In this document: piece after piece, positions 16,742 through 25,250 of the stretch
How positions within the stretch are numbered: position 1 is the first letter of the stretch
How the letters are laid out: each line of letters opens with the position of its first letter
DNA from: Kiritimatiellia bacterium
GTDB lineage: Bacteria > Verrucomicrobiota > Kiritimatiellia > RFP12 > UBA1067
DNA: 34,695 nt
Direction of reading: 5' to 3'
Assembly (NCBI GenBank): GCA_018384485.1
Contig: JAHBAE010000049.1
Coordinates: 1-34,695 of the forward strand
Position numbers and translations under genes: made by a program
Notes under the pieces: model-generated
Told to the model about the DNA's origin: nothing
Databases searched by the model: none
Seen by the model: only the letters and a program-made list of their open reading frames with translations

Positions 16742-16750
16742 ATTATACCA
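16742..16750 (-). promoter_or_regulatory. Extended -10 promoter of scpA (near-leaderless)
   Basis: The minus strand reads TTTGGTATAATACAACAATATG. TG-G-TATAAT is an extended -10 element, and only eight bases separate it from the ATG. With a normal 6-7-base spacer to +1, transcription begins within two bases of the start codon. I see no good -35 hexamer. Confidence 0.7.
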
Positions 16751-16794
16751 AAAATATGTTCACAGCGATTAAAATCAGTAACAGCCGAAGTTTT

Positions 16795-16842
16795 ACAGTT
16801 AAACAGTTTTACAGTTAAACAGTTTGACAGTTAAACAGTTTG
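16795..16842. repeat. Three tandem 16-bp repeats
   Basis: The unit ACAGTTAAACAGTTTK is repeated three times back to back (16795-16810, 16811-16826, 16827-16842), with a partial unit before it. It fills the space between the 3' end of tRNA-Val and the scpA promoter. Confidence 0.85.
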
Positions 16843-16846
16843 ACTT

Positions 16847-16923
16847 TGGTGGGGACTGAGGGACTCGGACCCCCGACCCTCTCGGTGTAAACGAGATGCT
16901 CTAACCAACTGAGCTAAATCCCC
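16847..16923 (-). tRNA. tRNA-Val (anticodon UAC)
   Basis: The minus strand folds into a normal cloverleaf. The acceptor is GGGGATT/AGTCCCC, with one G-U pair. The anticodon stem TCTCG/CGAGA encloses loop TTTACAC, giving anticodon TAC. The T-arm is GGGGG-TCCGAGT-CCCTC-like with small mismatches. The discriminator is A73, and CCA is encoded at 16849-16847. The variable loop is of normal short size. Confidence 0.95.
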
Positions 16924-16941
16924 AACATCAAAAGTGCGTGT

Positions 16942-16950
16942 ATTATACCA
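16942..16950 (-). promoter_or_regulatory. Extended -10 promoter of tRNA-Val
   Basis: TTTGGTATAATACA on the minus strand lies 18 bases upstream of the mature tRNA 5' end. This leaves a ~10-base 5' leader for RNase P. It is the same core as at scpA and ileS. Confidence 0.7.
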
Positions 16951-17025
16951 AATATATCGCCCAATTTGTTGGGCAAATTTTTCACCTCAAGAATAATCTC
17001 TCCAAAAGCGCCTCTCCTATTTGCC

Positions 17026-17047
17026 AAACAAAAAGCGCCCTCGCGCT
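17026..17047 (-). terminator. Terminator of the channel-like three-gene cluster
   Basis: On the minus strand, AGCGC-GAGG-GCGCT is followed at once by TTTTGTTT. The stem begins at the last base of the TGA stop codon of the 613-residue gene. The short GC-rich stem plus T-tract is a standard intrinsic terminator. It separates this cluster from tRNA-Val. Confidence 0.6.
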
Positions 17048-18888
17048 CAGGGAAGCGAAAGAATTTCACGGCCAAGCTTTCTCGAAACTTCCTTCATCGC
17101 ATTCTCAAACGGCAAATACTTTAACTCCACCTGCTTATCTAACACTGTGGATTCACCCTTCAAAAGCTTTACCTCCACCTGATTAGACGTCTTGATAACT
17201 GAAATCTTAAACTCCATAGTTTCATTCTCCGCATCTGAGCTTCCTTCAATTTTCTCCTCTGTCTCGCTCTTCGCCTGAGAAAGCTCCTCCTTCTTTATCT
17301 CTTCAAGTATCTTTCGCGCCAAAAGTTCTATTCTGTTCTTCACACTCGGGAAAAGCGCAACATGCTGCTCTGCGGCATTTTTCGGGGCGCCACCATCAGA
17401 CCACAACTTCGCCACGCGCTCTTTAGACCACATTTTCTCCGTAGCGTCGGTTATCATCGAAATAACTTCATTGAGCGTAACTGGAGAGACGGCTTTCTTC
17501 GCCTTTACCTCTGAAAGTACGCTCTCATGCGTTGAATCTACTGTCTTATTCTGCGCCGATATCGCTGAACGCGCAAGTTCAAACGCAGCCTTTACGCGCT
17601 CATCCGCAAACTTCAAACTCTCCTCCATTACCTTCTTATCCCCTGAAGAACGAGCCAGGCTCTCCAGCCCTTTTATCTCGCGCCATGCACGAATAGACTT
17701 AATGTAGTCGCTACGAGAAAGAACTTCATCAGCCAAATACGCCTCAGGATACCATGTGCCATCATCAAGCGAGGGCCAAATCTTTTTAGCCGCCGTCGAC
17801 GCGATCTCGGCGCGCGCAACCTTCCACTTCGGCATTATCTCGCGCCTGACAACCTTCTCAAGCGCCTTTATCACATCTTCGCTTCCCATGCGGCGCAACA
17901 GGAAATCTTCAAGCTCCGCCCTCTCTGATTCTCTCGCCTCGCGCAGCGTCGCCTCAAGCGCATTTGTAAGAACTGCACACGAATATATAAAAGCAAACTT
18001 CTTCTCACTTGCTGAATATTTGGCATGCGAAGCAATGTCGCCAGAAATTATTTTCGCAACTTCGGCAACATCGACATTGAGTTTTACATCGTTCATTCGA
18101 GCCTTCATCTTATTTACGATTCTGCGCTCGACGGCCTTGGGCAACGCATCCTTAAGAACAGACGGGAAGACGCCCCACGCCTCCTCAGCAGGAACATCAC
18201 GCGAACGCTCGGAAACATTTGCTTTTAGGCGCTCTTCAAGCTCACTCTTAAGGCCCGTCGGAGAAGACGCATCGCTTCGCGCCCTCATCAGATACTCGCG
18301 CTGACGCTTAAGTTCGTCTTCCGCGCTACGCAAAACAGGAGCAACTATTTTTTCGGAAATATATTGCAAATTCTCCTCAAAGACAGCCTGCTTCTGCGCT
18401 TTGACAATCCTCTCAGCCATCTCGCGCTTCAATTGTTCCGTCGGTTTTTCCTCAAACTCTTTTTCTGTCGGACGCGTTGCGGAAACGAGATTCTTTGCTT
18501 GCTGATCTACAGCCTCGCGCCGCTCACGCTCGAATGCCGCGGGAAATTTATCAAGAAGGCTCTTCATATCGGCTTCAGAAAGAGCGTATTCAAACGATGA
18601 TCCGAGCGAAAGAGTGCGCCTTACATTTTCAAGCTTATTTGAAAACGCCTCCGCCGTCTTTGACAAATAAATCGAGTTGCAGCGCTCCACCGCAGCCGTG
18701 CGAGAAGAAAAACTCTCTGGATTTTTCAACATTTCCGACGAAAGCACTCCAGACGGAAGACCGCTCAGACGAAGCGAACGGACAAACCTGCCCATCGTTA
18801 TGCGCGCCGCGCCCTCCGAGGCGGTGCGGTCAAACTCCGCGTTGCCGGCGCTCAACATCGAAGAAAGAATCAGGCATAGAAAAATCAC
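17047..18888 (-). CDS. Exported helical protein of unknown function (613 aa)
   Basis: A short signal peptide (MIFLCLILSSMLSAGNA) is followed by ~590 residues that are almost entirely helix-forming and very rich in alanine, glutamate, lysine and arginine. No glycine/proline-rich breaks appear until ~500. A glutamate-rich stretch at ~535-555 precedes a small beta-prone end (MEFKISVIKTSNQVEVKLL). No family is recognised. The ATG overlaps the upstream gene's stop (ATGA, 18885-18888). Being third in an operon with a MotA/TolQ-like channel and a one-TM partner, it may be a periplasmic effector or rod moved by the channel complex. Confidence 0.75.
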   Translation of the reverse strand: MIFLCLILSSMLSAGNAEFDRTASEGAARITMGRFVRSLRLSGLPSGVLSSEMLKNPESFSSRTAAVERCNSIYLSKTAEAFSNKLENVRRTLSLGSSFEYALSEADMKSLLDKFPAAFERERREAVDQQAKNLVSATRPTEKEFEEKPTEQLKREMAERIVKAQKQAVFEENLQYISEKIVAPVLRSAEDELKRQREYLMRARSDASSPTGLKSELEERLKANVSERSRDVPAEEAWGVFPSVLKDALPKAVERRIVNKMKARMNDVKLNVDVAEVAKIISGDIASHAKYSASEKKFAFIYSCAVLTNALEATLREARESERAELEDFLLRRMGSEDVIKALEKVVRREIMPKWKVARAEIASTAAKKIWPSLDDGTWYPEAYLADEVLSRSDYIKSIRAWREIKGLESLARSSGDKKVMEESLKFADERVKAAFELARSAISAQNKTVDSTHESVLSEVKAKKAVSPVTLNEVISMITDATEKMWSKERVAKLWSDGGAPKNAAEQHVALFPSVKNRIELLARKILEEIKKEELSQAKSETEEKIEGSSDAENETMEFKISVIKTSNQVEVKLLKGESTVLDKQVELKYLPFENAMKEVSRKLGREILSLP

Positions 18889-19595
18889 GGCAACACCTCC
18901 GCACCTATCTCTTTTTTGATCATTTCAAGAGACTTCAACTTAATCGCCTCAGCAAGTGCATTCGCGTCTTCTATCGTTCCAAGGGATGAAGACGATTCTA
19001 TCAGCGATTCCTGAAGGCGCGCCGCAAGCGCGCGCTGCACTCCTCGCGTATCGAGCCTCACCATCTCAATGCGCTCGGCTACGGCATCGTTAAGCCAGGC
19101 TTTTTCCTCCTCGCCAAGCTCACCAACGGCGGCAGCTTCCATTACTTCCTTCACCCACGATTCGTGGAGTTTCTCAGCGTCGGAGTAATCCTGAAACGCC
19201 GCCGCGCTCCCCGCCGAAAACGCCTTTGCCGCGGCCGGCGCAAGCGAAAGAGCGCCCCCATGCACATGGGAGGACGCATCAAAAATCCGAGAGCCGTCAG
19301 TCCCTTGCGTCATAAGCGCGTTAAGGCCATACTTGATGCGGTGGTTTTCAACGGTCTTTTCAAGCGCAAGAACAAGCTTCTGGCGATTAAGATCGAGAAC
19401 TTGCTCTGCACGCTCTTTTTTCGTCTCCTCCACAAAAATGAAATAGGCGATTATAAAAATCATAAGGAGCGCGAAGACAATCTGCAGAAGAAGAGACTGC
19501 AAATCGTCAACGGATGCCCTCGCGGCTTTCTCGCCGCAGGCTATCTTCATCAGTGCTTTCTTGCCAGATTGAGTCATACGTCTGCTTAAAATCAT
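18885..19595 (-). CDS. One-TM protein, candidate MotB/ExbD-like channel partner (236 aa)
   Basis: A positively charged N-terminus (residues 1-29) is followed by D30-D31 and one membrane segment at ~34-56 (LLLQIVFALLMIFIIAYFIF). A helical periplasmic region of ~175 residues follows. MotB, ExbD and TolR have exactly this topology, with a conserved aspartate at the membrane entry; D30/D31 could take that role. I see no OmpA-like peptidoglycan-binding domain. The assignment rests mainly on topology and on direct overlap (ATGA) with the channel-like gene upstream. It overlaps the third gene downstream in the same way. Confidence 0.65.
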   Translation of the reverse strand: MILSRRMTQSGKKALMKIACGEKAARASVDDLQSLLLQIVFALLMIFIIAYFIFVEETKKERAEQVLDLNRQKLVLALEKTVENHRIKYGLNALMTQGTDGSRIFDASSHVHGGALSLAPAAAKAFSAGSAAAFQDYSDAEKLHESWVKEVMEAAAVGELGEEEKAWLNDAVAERIEMVRLDTRGVQRALAARLQESLIESSSSLGTIEDANALAEAIKLKSLEMIKKEIGAEVLP

Positions 19596-20554
19596 TTAAG
19601 GGCGCTTGCTACGGCGGCAAGGCGCGCATTCGCCTTTTCCGCATTCTCTTTCTCTTCAGCTACGCGTTTTTCAAGCTCATCTATCCGCCGCGCAAAGAAC
19701 TCAACATACTCCTTCTGGCGTTTTTCAAATTCCTTCTCGTAACCTGCAAGGCGCGATTCAAACGCCGCCTCATAAGATATATGCCGGCGGCGGAACGCCT
19801 CTTCAGAATTCTCAAGCATCGCATCAAACTTCTCAGCGTACGCTCCGTGGCGCGCTTTAAGAGCCTCCTCATACGCTTTGAACCGTTTATCGAACATCTC
19901 TTCGTATTCACGGAGGCGACGAGCGGACTCCTCCTCAAATTCTTTCTGATGCTTCTCAAAAGAGTTTGCAGCCTCATTGATACGCGCAACAAGGCCGCAG
20001 ACTGCGGCGGAAAGATCATCATCGTCTGCAACCGCCAGACGCGCCTTCTCGGCGAGACGCGCAAAAAGCGGGCGAATTACAGGATGGTCTATCATAAAGA
20101 CCCACACTACAGCCATCAAAGTAGAGAAAAGCGCCGTATGCAGGCATTGCATCAAATCGCCCATAGTTACGGTGGCGAGGTCAAAGTAGCCGATTACAAT
20201 AATTCCCCAGAGCGTGCCAAAAAGACCGAGCGCCACATTAAGCTGATCAGAGCCTTTGAAAAACGGAAAATTTTCCGTGCGCACATTCACGCGGCGAATA
20301 AGCTTTAAAAGCGCTATCGTCATGCACCAGAGCCCGAGCATCGGGATGAAGGTGGTGACGGCAGAATGGTCTACCGCCGACCAGTCAAGAAAAGGAAAAA
20401 CTCCGGAAACGCTTTCCATCGCCGTAGAATCGCCGTTTGCGGCGAGAAAAGAACGCCACCATCTAACTAAAACTGCGATATTATTAATAAACGCCATTGT
20501 CGCAAATATACTCAACGACAATAGCCCAGCAAAGAAAACGCATATCTTTTTCAT
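19592..20554 (-). CDS. MotA/TolQ/ExbB-like channel protein with 11-residue-repeat tail (320 aa)
   Basis: Hydrophobic segments lie at ~5-30, ~68-87, ~106-124 and ~140-156. The third and fourth, LNVALGLFGTLWGIIVIGYF and LHTALFSTLMAVVWVFM, match the MotA_ExbB core of proton channels. Residues ~190-315 form a charged helix with an exact 11-residue period: Y217, Y228, Y239, S250, Y261, Y272 and Y283 start units of pattern Y-E-x-x-F-x-x-R-x-x-x. Such hendecads form right-handed coiled coils. The length beyond a normal ExbB/TolQ recalls ZorA of Zorya defence, but no zorC/zorD genes are adjacent. The start has no Shine-Dalgarno site; TATAAT ends six bases before the ATG, so a leaderless mRNA is expected. 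Confidence 0.8.
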   Translation of the reverse strand: MKKICVFFAGLLSLSIFATMAFINNIAVLVRWWRSFLAANGDSTAMESVSGVFPFLDWSAVDHSAVTTFIPMLGLWCMTIALLKLIRRVNVRTENFPFFKGSDQLNVALGLFGTLWGIIVIGYFDLATVTMGDLMQCLHTALFSTLMAVVWVFMIDHPVIRPLFARLAEKARLAVADDDDLSAAVCGLVARINEAANSFEKHQKEFEEESARRLREYEEMFDKRFKAYEEALKARHGAYAEKFDAMLENSEEAFRRRHISYEAAFESRLAGYEKEFEKRQKEYVEFFARRIDELEKRVAEEKENAEKANARLAAVASALK

Positions 20555-20560
20555 ATTTTA

Positions 20561-20569
20561 ATTATACCA
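20561..20569 (-). promoter_or_regulatory. Extended -10 promoter of the channel-like cluster (leaderless)
   Basis: The minus strand reads ATGGTATAATTAAAATATG. Exactly six bases separate TATAAT from the ATG, so the predicted +1 is the A of the start codon. Confidence 0.7.
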
Positions 20570-20594
20570 TTTTTCCTCGCCCGTATTCACAAAG

Positions 20595-20628
20595 AAAATC
20601 AGGCGCGAAGGGAAAGCTCCTTCGCGCC
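20595..20628 (-). terminator. Terminator after the serine hydrolase gene
   Basis: A perfect 10-bp stem (GGCGCGAAGG / CCTTCGCGCC, seven-base loop) is followed on the minus strand by TGATTTTCTTTG. It lies ~30 bases after the stop codon of the serine hydrolase gene. On the plus strand it is followed by CGTTTTATT, so it may work in both directions. Confidence 0.65.
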
Positions 20629-20656
20629 CGTTTTATTCTTCACTTAACGCTTCTTA

Positions 20657-23017
20657 TCAGTGGGATGTAATTCCCGAGCTGTACGAGCCGCCGGTAGACG
20701 TGGACATCTGAAGATCCTGAATGTTCACATTATCGTTCCAATAACGCCAACGCATACCGACGACCTCATAGAGTTTGTCGCGGATGAGAGTGGAGTTCTT
20801 GCCGTAGTTGCAAGTGTAACCGACGATAAGCTTGTTGTCGCGATCGACAAGGCCCTCGCTGCCGCCCGCACCGCCGTGACCGAAGACACGGTCCATGCGC
20901 TCGGCGGAACCCCAAAGCCCGTAGCCCATACCGAAGAGCATGAACCAATCGCGCTTCATCGACTTGGCGTTCGGGAGCGGATCGGAGGCATGGCGGCAAG
21001 GCTTAAGAGCTTCATCGAGAGTTGCCTTCTTTACAAGAGGCTCCTTGCCGTCAAAACCGCAGAGACGGTTGTAGAACTTGCAGAGAGCCTTTGCAGAGGA
21101 AACGGCCCAGGCGCTGGGAATAAGAGCCTGCCTTGCCCAGTCGGTGTTCATGACCTCGCAGAAAGGACTGAAAGAGAATTCCGCAACGCGGGAATATTCG
21201 CTGCGAGGAACGACGAAGTAGAATTCCTTATCGATGCCCGAGGGAATGAGAACTTCCTCGTCAAGAACCTGCTTGAGGGGCTTGCCCATGGCAACTTCAA
21301 GCGGATGGCCAATCATCCACGCATAAGCGATAGGAAGGTAAGCCTGCGTCGTCCCGGGGATGGCGTGAGGACGGTCGGCCGCGGCGACCTTGCAGACAAA
21401 GTCCCAGTCGCAAAGCTCTTTATTAGTGAGAGGACGGTTGCAGACGGGGTTGTTCTTGCCGCCGGGGTTGCCGCCGGGCATGCAAGTGCGGTAGGCGAGA
21501 GTCTCACGAAGAGTGAGGCGCTCCTTGAGCGTGTCGGAATCGAGGTTGAAAAGCTTGGCGAAAAAGCCGCGCTCATCAAGCTCAGGCCACCAGGTGCAAA
21601 GAGGCTTATCATAATCCATAAAGCCCTTCTCTACAGCGCGATGGCACGCGGTTGCAAGGAGAGGCTTTTCCGTGGAGAAAATCGGGAAGAGCGAATCGCT
21701 TTTAACATCGGCGGAATCGGGCTTGCGCGTGAGCTTGCCACCGAAAACATCAACGATGCACTTGCCGTCCTTGTAGGCACAGAACTGAATGCCGCCCTGG
21801 AGACCGTCGGCAATAGCCTCATCGACGAGCCTCTGGCACTCCGCCTGCATATCGAAGTCACGAATAAGCTTCCATCCCTCGGGGAGCTTGCTTGAATCGG
21901 TTGCAAGACCTTCGCCGGCATCGCGCATCCAGCGCAAGTCGGCAACAGAATCGGAATCGAGACCAAGGCAAATCTTAGCGCCGCAGAACGTAAGGCCGTT
22001 CTTGACGGTGGGATCGATGGTGATCGTCTTAGCCTTCTTGTCAATACCCTTAAGTCCAAGAGACTTGGCGATAAGAGCGTTTACCTTGTCGCGGTCATTC
22101 GCATCGCGGGCTGCCAAGAACTCAGCATTGAGCTTCTGATCGCTCGTAACGAGAGAAGTGAGGAGAAGGTCGGAATCTACGTTCCTATGGCAGCCGACAT
22201 TGATAAGCTCAAACTCACCCTTATCGACAATAAACTCAATCGTGTCGATTTTATAAGCGTCCATCACCACGAAATTGGCGCCGCCTTCCTTTTCGCAAGT
22301 GATCTTACGGCTCTCATCTGGATTTTTGCCCCACTTTACAGTGATGGAGCCAGGCTTGGAGCAATAAATCGAAGCCGAAGGAACGCCGCAGACTTTTTCT
22401 TCAGTCTTGAAGACAAGTTTTTTCCCTTCAGTAGCACGATAGAGCCAATGCTTGCCTTCAGTGCACTTGAACGCCGCGAAAGAGCCGCTTGGAGCAAGGC
22501 CGGGGGCAAGAGCGCTTTCAGGGCACTTCACAACGACTGCAGGAACGGGGACGCTCTTCTCCTTGCCAGGGTTCTCAGGATCAGGAACTTTCTTCGTGAA
22601 GCAGGAGACAATGGCACGAGTTTTTGTCACCGCTTCATCGCCCGTAGCGACAGTAACTTTGCCGTCGGCATTGACAACTTCGGCGCGAAGCCACTTTGCA
22701 TCAGAAGCGCAGAAAATATCAAGACAATGAACGCCCTTTCCGCCGAAAAGTGGAAGGTCATGAGCTTTGCCGTCGCCGGGAATCCAACCTATCTGATTCC
22801 AATCGAGATTCACCTTGACAGGACGATCGGATGCGATACGCAAAATAGTTTCAGATTCATCAAGACCAATCCACCTGTTAAATGTGATGCTCTTGGAGGC
22901 TTTTGCAAGTTCAGGCTCCTGAACCCAAACGCCTTGCGCCTTCTTAAAGACGCTTTCCGCCGCGCTCAGGGCGAATACCGCCATGCTTACACAGACGGCA
23001 GCTATTAATCTTTTCAT
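20657..23017 (-). CDS. Exported serine hydrolase, beta-lactamase class C fold (786 aa)
   Basis: A Sec signal (MKRLIAAVCVSMAVFALSAA) is followed by an unrecognised, probably beta-rich N-terminal region of ~370 residues. A class C beta-lactamase/esterase domain occupies ~385-770. The catalytic SxxK motif is S448-T-E-K451 in FPIFSTEKPLLATA. H714 in FGHGGAGGSEG replaces the KTG box with HGG, as in esterases and D-aminopeptidases of this fold. The position of the YxN motif reads YLPIAYAW. It is therefore probably a secreted esterase or peptidase rather than an antibiotic-resistance enzyme. AAAGGA lies upstream of the ATG. The beta-helix gene ends 49 bases upstream. Confidence 0.88.
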   Translation of the reverse strand: MKRLIAAVCVSMAVFALSAAESVFKKAQGVWVQEPELAKASKSITFNRWIGLDESETILRIASDRPVKVNLDWNQIGWIPGDGKAHDLPLFGGKGVHCLDIFCASDAKWLRAEVVNADGKVTVATGDEAVTKTRAIVSCFTKKVPDPENPGKEKSVPVPAVVVKCPESALAPGLAPSGSFAAFKCTEGKHWLYRATEGKKLVFKTEEKVCGVPSASIYCSKPGSITVKWGKNPDESRKITCEKEGGANFVVMDAYKIDTIEFIVDKGEFELINVGCHRNVDSDLLLTSLVTSDQKLNAEFLAARDANDRDKVNALIAKSLGLKGIDKKAKTITIDPTVKNGLTFCGAKICLGLDSDSVADLRWMRDAGEGLATDSSKLPEGWKLIRDFDMQAECQRLVDEAIADGLQGGIQFCAYKDGKCIVDVFGGKLTRKPDSADVKSDSLFPIFSTEKPLLATACHRAVEKGFMDYDKPLCTWWPELDERGFFAKLFNLDSDTLKERLTLRETLAYRTCMPGGNPGGKNNPVCNRPLTNKELCDWDFVCKVAAADRPHAIPGTTQAYLPIAYAWMIGHPLEVAMGKPLKQVLDEEVLIPSGIDKEFYFVVPRSEYSRVAEFSFSPFCEVMNTDWARQALIPSAWAVSSAKALCKFYNRLCGFDGKEPLVKKATLDEALKPCRHASDPLPNAKSMKRDWFMLFGMGYGLWGSAERMDRVFGHGGAGGSEGLVDRDNKLIVGYTCNYGKNSTLIRDKLYEVVGMRWRYWNDNVNIQDLQMSTSTGGSYSSGITSH

Positions 23018-23066
23018 TATTTGTTTCCTTTCTTATTGTTTTACCTTAAACTAACGATATGACAAA

Positions 23067-25250
23067 CTACCTTGAAAACCCTTCCGGCGGATTTTTCTCC
23101 TTCGGCGGATTTATGTGCACAGGATTTTTAAACCATTCCGGGTGATTCGCGGCCCCTTCCCTCTCCTTCGTAATGAAAGGGCGGAACTTGCTGACATAAA
23201 GCCCGCACTTATCTACCTTGACGGGTTTAATACCGAGTTTCCTGAGTATATTGCCGTTTTTAGGAGTGAAATCACCCTTGGCAGGATTTACAAAAGCGAT
23301 GGAATCCGTCACGATGGAATTTTTATCGTGCTCAAACTTGCGCGTCCAGACATCCTTCCACGCAAAACCCTGTATGATAGGATACTTCGCGTCTTTCCCC
23401 GGGCATATCCAGTTGTAATCAAACGTGTGATGTTTGAAATCCATCCCACCGTGAATTATGAGCCTCTGAGCAGGACAATCGGGATAATACCAGATATTCC
23501 GCTCAAGAACGTTTGACCAGCTGTGGTTCCCGCCAGGAGTCTTGTCGGGAGGACATGCGAAAAATGGCCATGAAGCGACTTCAGGGCGCGCGGACAGAAT
23601 TGAATTCCATGTGTTAACGGTGGATGAATGTTCCTTAGGATCGTATTTCGCGCCTGTCATCTGTATCGCATACGACCATTGCCCCAACTCTTTCCGGCCT
23701 GTTTTATAAAAGACGTTGTTTGTAATCATCATGCAGCGGTTGCTGTTGAGCTTAAGCCCCATTCCGCTGATGCGCTCAAAAACATTATTGTATACGAGCG
23801 CGCCGCCTGGGCCGCCTGATGGGTTTGCGTCAAAATAAAGACCATGGCAGTTCTGATAAAACGCCAAAGGCCCGAACCCAGCGCATTTGGCGAAACCGAT
23901 ACCGTCTGAAATCCAGTTGCGGGCAATTATCGTGCCAAGCCCGCCAGTGTAGGAACAGGTGTACATCGCAGCACCGTCCTCGCTCTCAAGCATATAATGA
24001 TGAATTCTATTGTCGGTGAATTCATGGAACGAACCCATGTGGTAGATAGGCCATCCGGGAATATCGTGTATCAGGCAATGGCGCACTTTAACGCCTTGCG
24101 CCTCCAGAAAGATCCCAGAGGAGCAATGGTCTAGTTTGCCGATATTATGGATATAACAGTTATCGACGACTGAACCGTTCAAATGCTTCGCACTGCCGCC
24201 TACAATATGAAGTGCACAGGCGCCGAGATCGTAAATATCTGAATCGGCTATGACATTGTTAAAGCCGTAGAAAAACTCAAGCGCCCTTTTCTCGAAATCG
24301 TGAATATCGCATCCGCGCAAAACGACATCGCCGCCGCCTTTGGCTATGAGACACTTCAAGCTTGCGCAAAGCTCGAGGTTCTCGATCTCTACATGATGCG
24401 CTCCATCTAAATAAAAAATCGAATCTATCGTCGGAATCGTGACGACGTTCTTGTTTGGATTTTTACCCTTCGGAGGAATTAAATAAATTTTTGCAGCTTT
24501 AAGATCATGGCACCATTCGCCGAAATCATCAAGCTCCTCGCGGAAACCGCTTAAAATATACGTGTCTCCCGGACGCGGCAGATCGCATAATTGCTGGGCG
24601 AAATGAATAATCCGTTTCTCGCGCGTAAATTCCGATATCCGCACATAACTGCTGCCGTACCTTTGACGCGGATATATTACAATACGCCCTTCCGAAGGAA
24701 CTTTCCAATCATGCCAATCATCCTTCCCCACGCGCATGCAGGTGCGGTTTCCCGAAGGCTCCTTATCGGGGAAGGTATACATGCTGATCCACCTGCCGGG
24801 AACATAAGCCCACCCCCCGGCGTAAGGCGATTTCGGATCGAAATTGGGGTATCGCGCAAGCGTAAGCATCTTCCCGTCCATATAAAGAGACGAGAGTTGA
24901 TCCGTCAGCTCAAACGATGAAACATCCGCCTCCCAAACATCGCTCCTGCCGTTCATCTTGACAGGCAGCTTCTTCCAGCCGCGAACAGGAAGGCTGCCAA
25001 AAAGCCGCGGCCTCTTTTTCCCCGAGCCGCGGATAATCAGCTTGCCCGAATCTTTCGCCTGAAAATTCTTGTCAATGGAAATAGGCCTGTTAAGAGCCCT
25101 GCCCTTGACTTGGATGTCAATGACGATATCGGCCTTCGCATCCTGCAACCGCGCGCGATAAGCCTGGTCAAAAGCATCGGCAATGGAGACCCCGTTTGTA
25201 ACGGGAATCTCCAAAACGGCTGCAAGAAGAAGACAGGTAAGGCTCATCAT
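23067..25250 (-). CDS. Exported right-handed parallel beta-helix protein (727 aa)
   Basis: A short signal peptide (MMSLTCLLLAAVLEIPVTNG) precedes a region of repeated beta-strand turns between ~270 and ~520. Examples are VEIENLELCASLKCLIAKGG, DVVLRGCDIHDFEKRAL, VVDNCYIHNIGK and VKVRHCLIHDIPG. This is the pattern of pectate-lyase-like beta-helices that bind or cleave polysaccharides. No catalytic set can be assigned. The C-terminal ~130 residues lie outside the helix. Its ATG overlaps the gpmI stop (ATGATGA), so its translation depends on gpmI; the second ATG at 25247 is an alternative start. Together with the serine hydrolase it suggests glycan processing outside the cell. Confidence 0.85.
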   Translation of the reverse strand: MMSLTCLLLAAVLEIPVTNGVSIADAFDQAYRARLQDAKADIVIDIQVKGRALNRPISIDKNFQAKDSGKLIIRGSGKKRPRLFGSLPVRGWKKLPVKMNGRSDVWEADVSSFELTDQLSSLYMDGKMLTLARYPNFDPKSPYAGGWAYVPGRWISMYTFPDKEPSGNRTCMRVGKDDWHDWKVPSEGRIVIYPRQRYGSSYVRISEFTREKRIIHFAQQLCDLPRPGDTYILSGFREELDDFGEWCHDLKAAKIYLIPPKGKNPNKNVVTIPTIDSIFYLDGAHHVEIENLELCASLKCLIAKGGGDVVLRGCDIHDFEKRALEFFYGFNNVIADSDIYDLGACALHIVGGSAKHLNGSVVDNCYIHNIGKLDHCSSGIFLEAQGVKVRHCLIHDIPGWPIYHMGSFHEFTDNRIHHYMLESEDGAAMYTCSYTGGLGTIIARNWISDGIGFAKCAGFGPLAFYQNCHGLYFDANPSGGPGGALVYNNVFERISGMGLKLNSNRCMMITNNVFYKTGRKELGQWSYAIQMTGAKYDPKEHSSTVNTWNSILSARPEVASWPFFACPPDKTPGGNHSWSNVLERNIWYYPDCPAQRLIIHGGMDFKHHTFDYNWICPGKDAKYPIIQGFAWKDVWTRKFEHDKNSIVTDSIAFVNPAKGDFTPKNGNILRKLGIKPVKVDKCGLYVSKFRPFITKEREGAANHPEWFKNPVHINPPKEKNPPEGFSR

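Noticed and set aside
16795-16842. CRISPR-like or iteron origin reading of the tandem repeats
   Set aside because: Units are directly adjacent 16-mers without spacers, and no replication initiator gene or DnaA-box cluster is nearby.
17047-20554. Canonical Zorya defence system
   Set aside because: The channel protein has a long coiled-coil tail like ZorA, but the partner lacks an OmpA domain and no zorC, zorD or zorE gene is adjacent.
20660-21895. Plus-strand open frame (411 codons) opposite the serine hydrolase
   Set aside because: Antisense shadow of codon-biased coding sequence. The minus strand carries a signal peptide and catalytic motifs.
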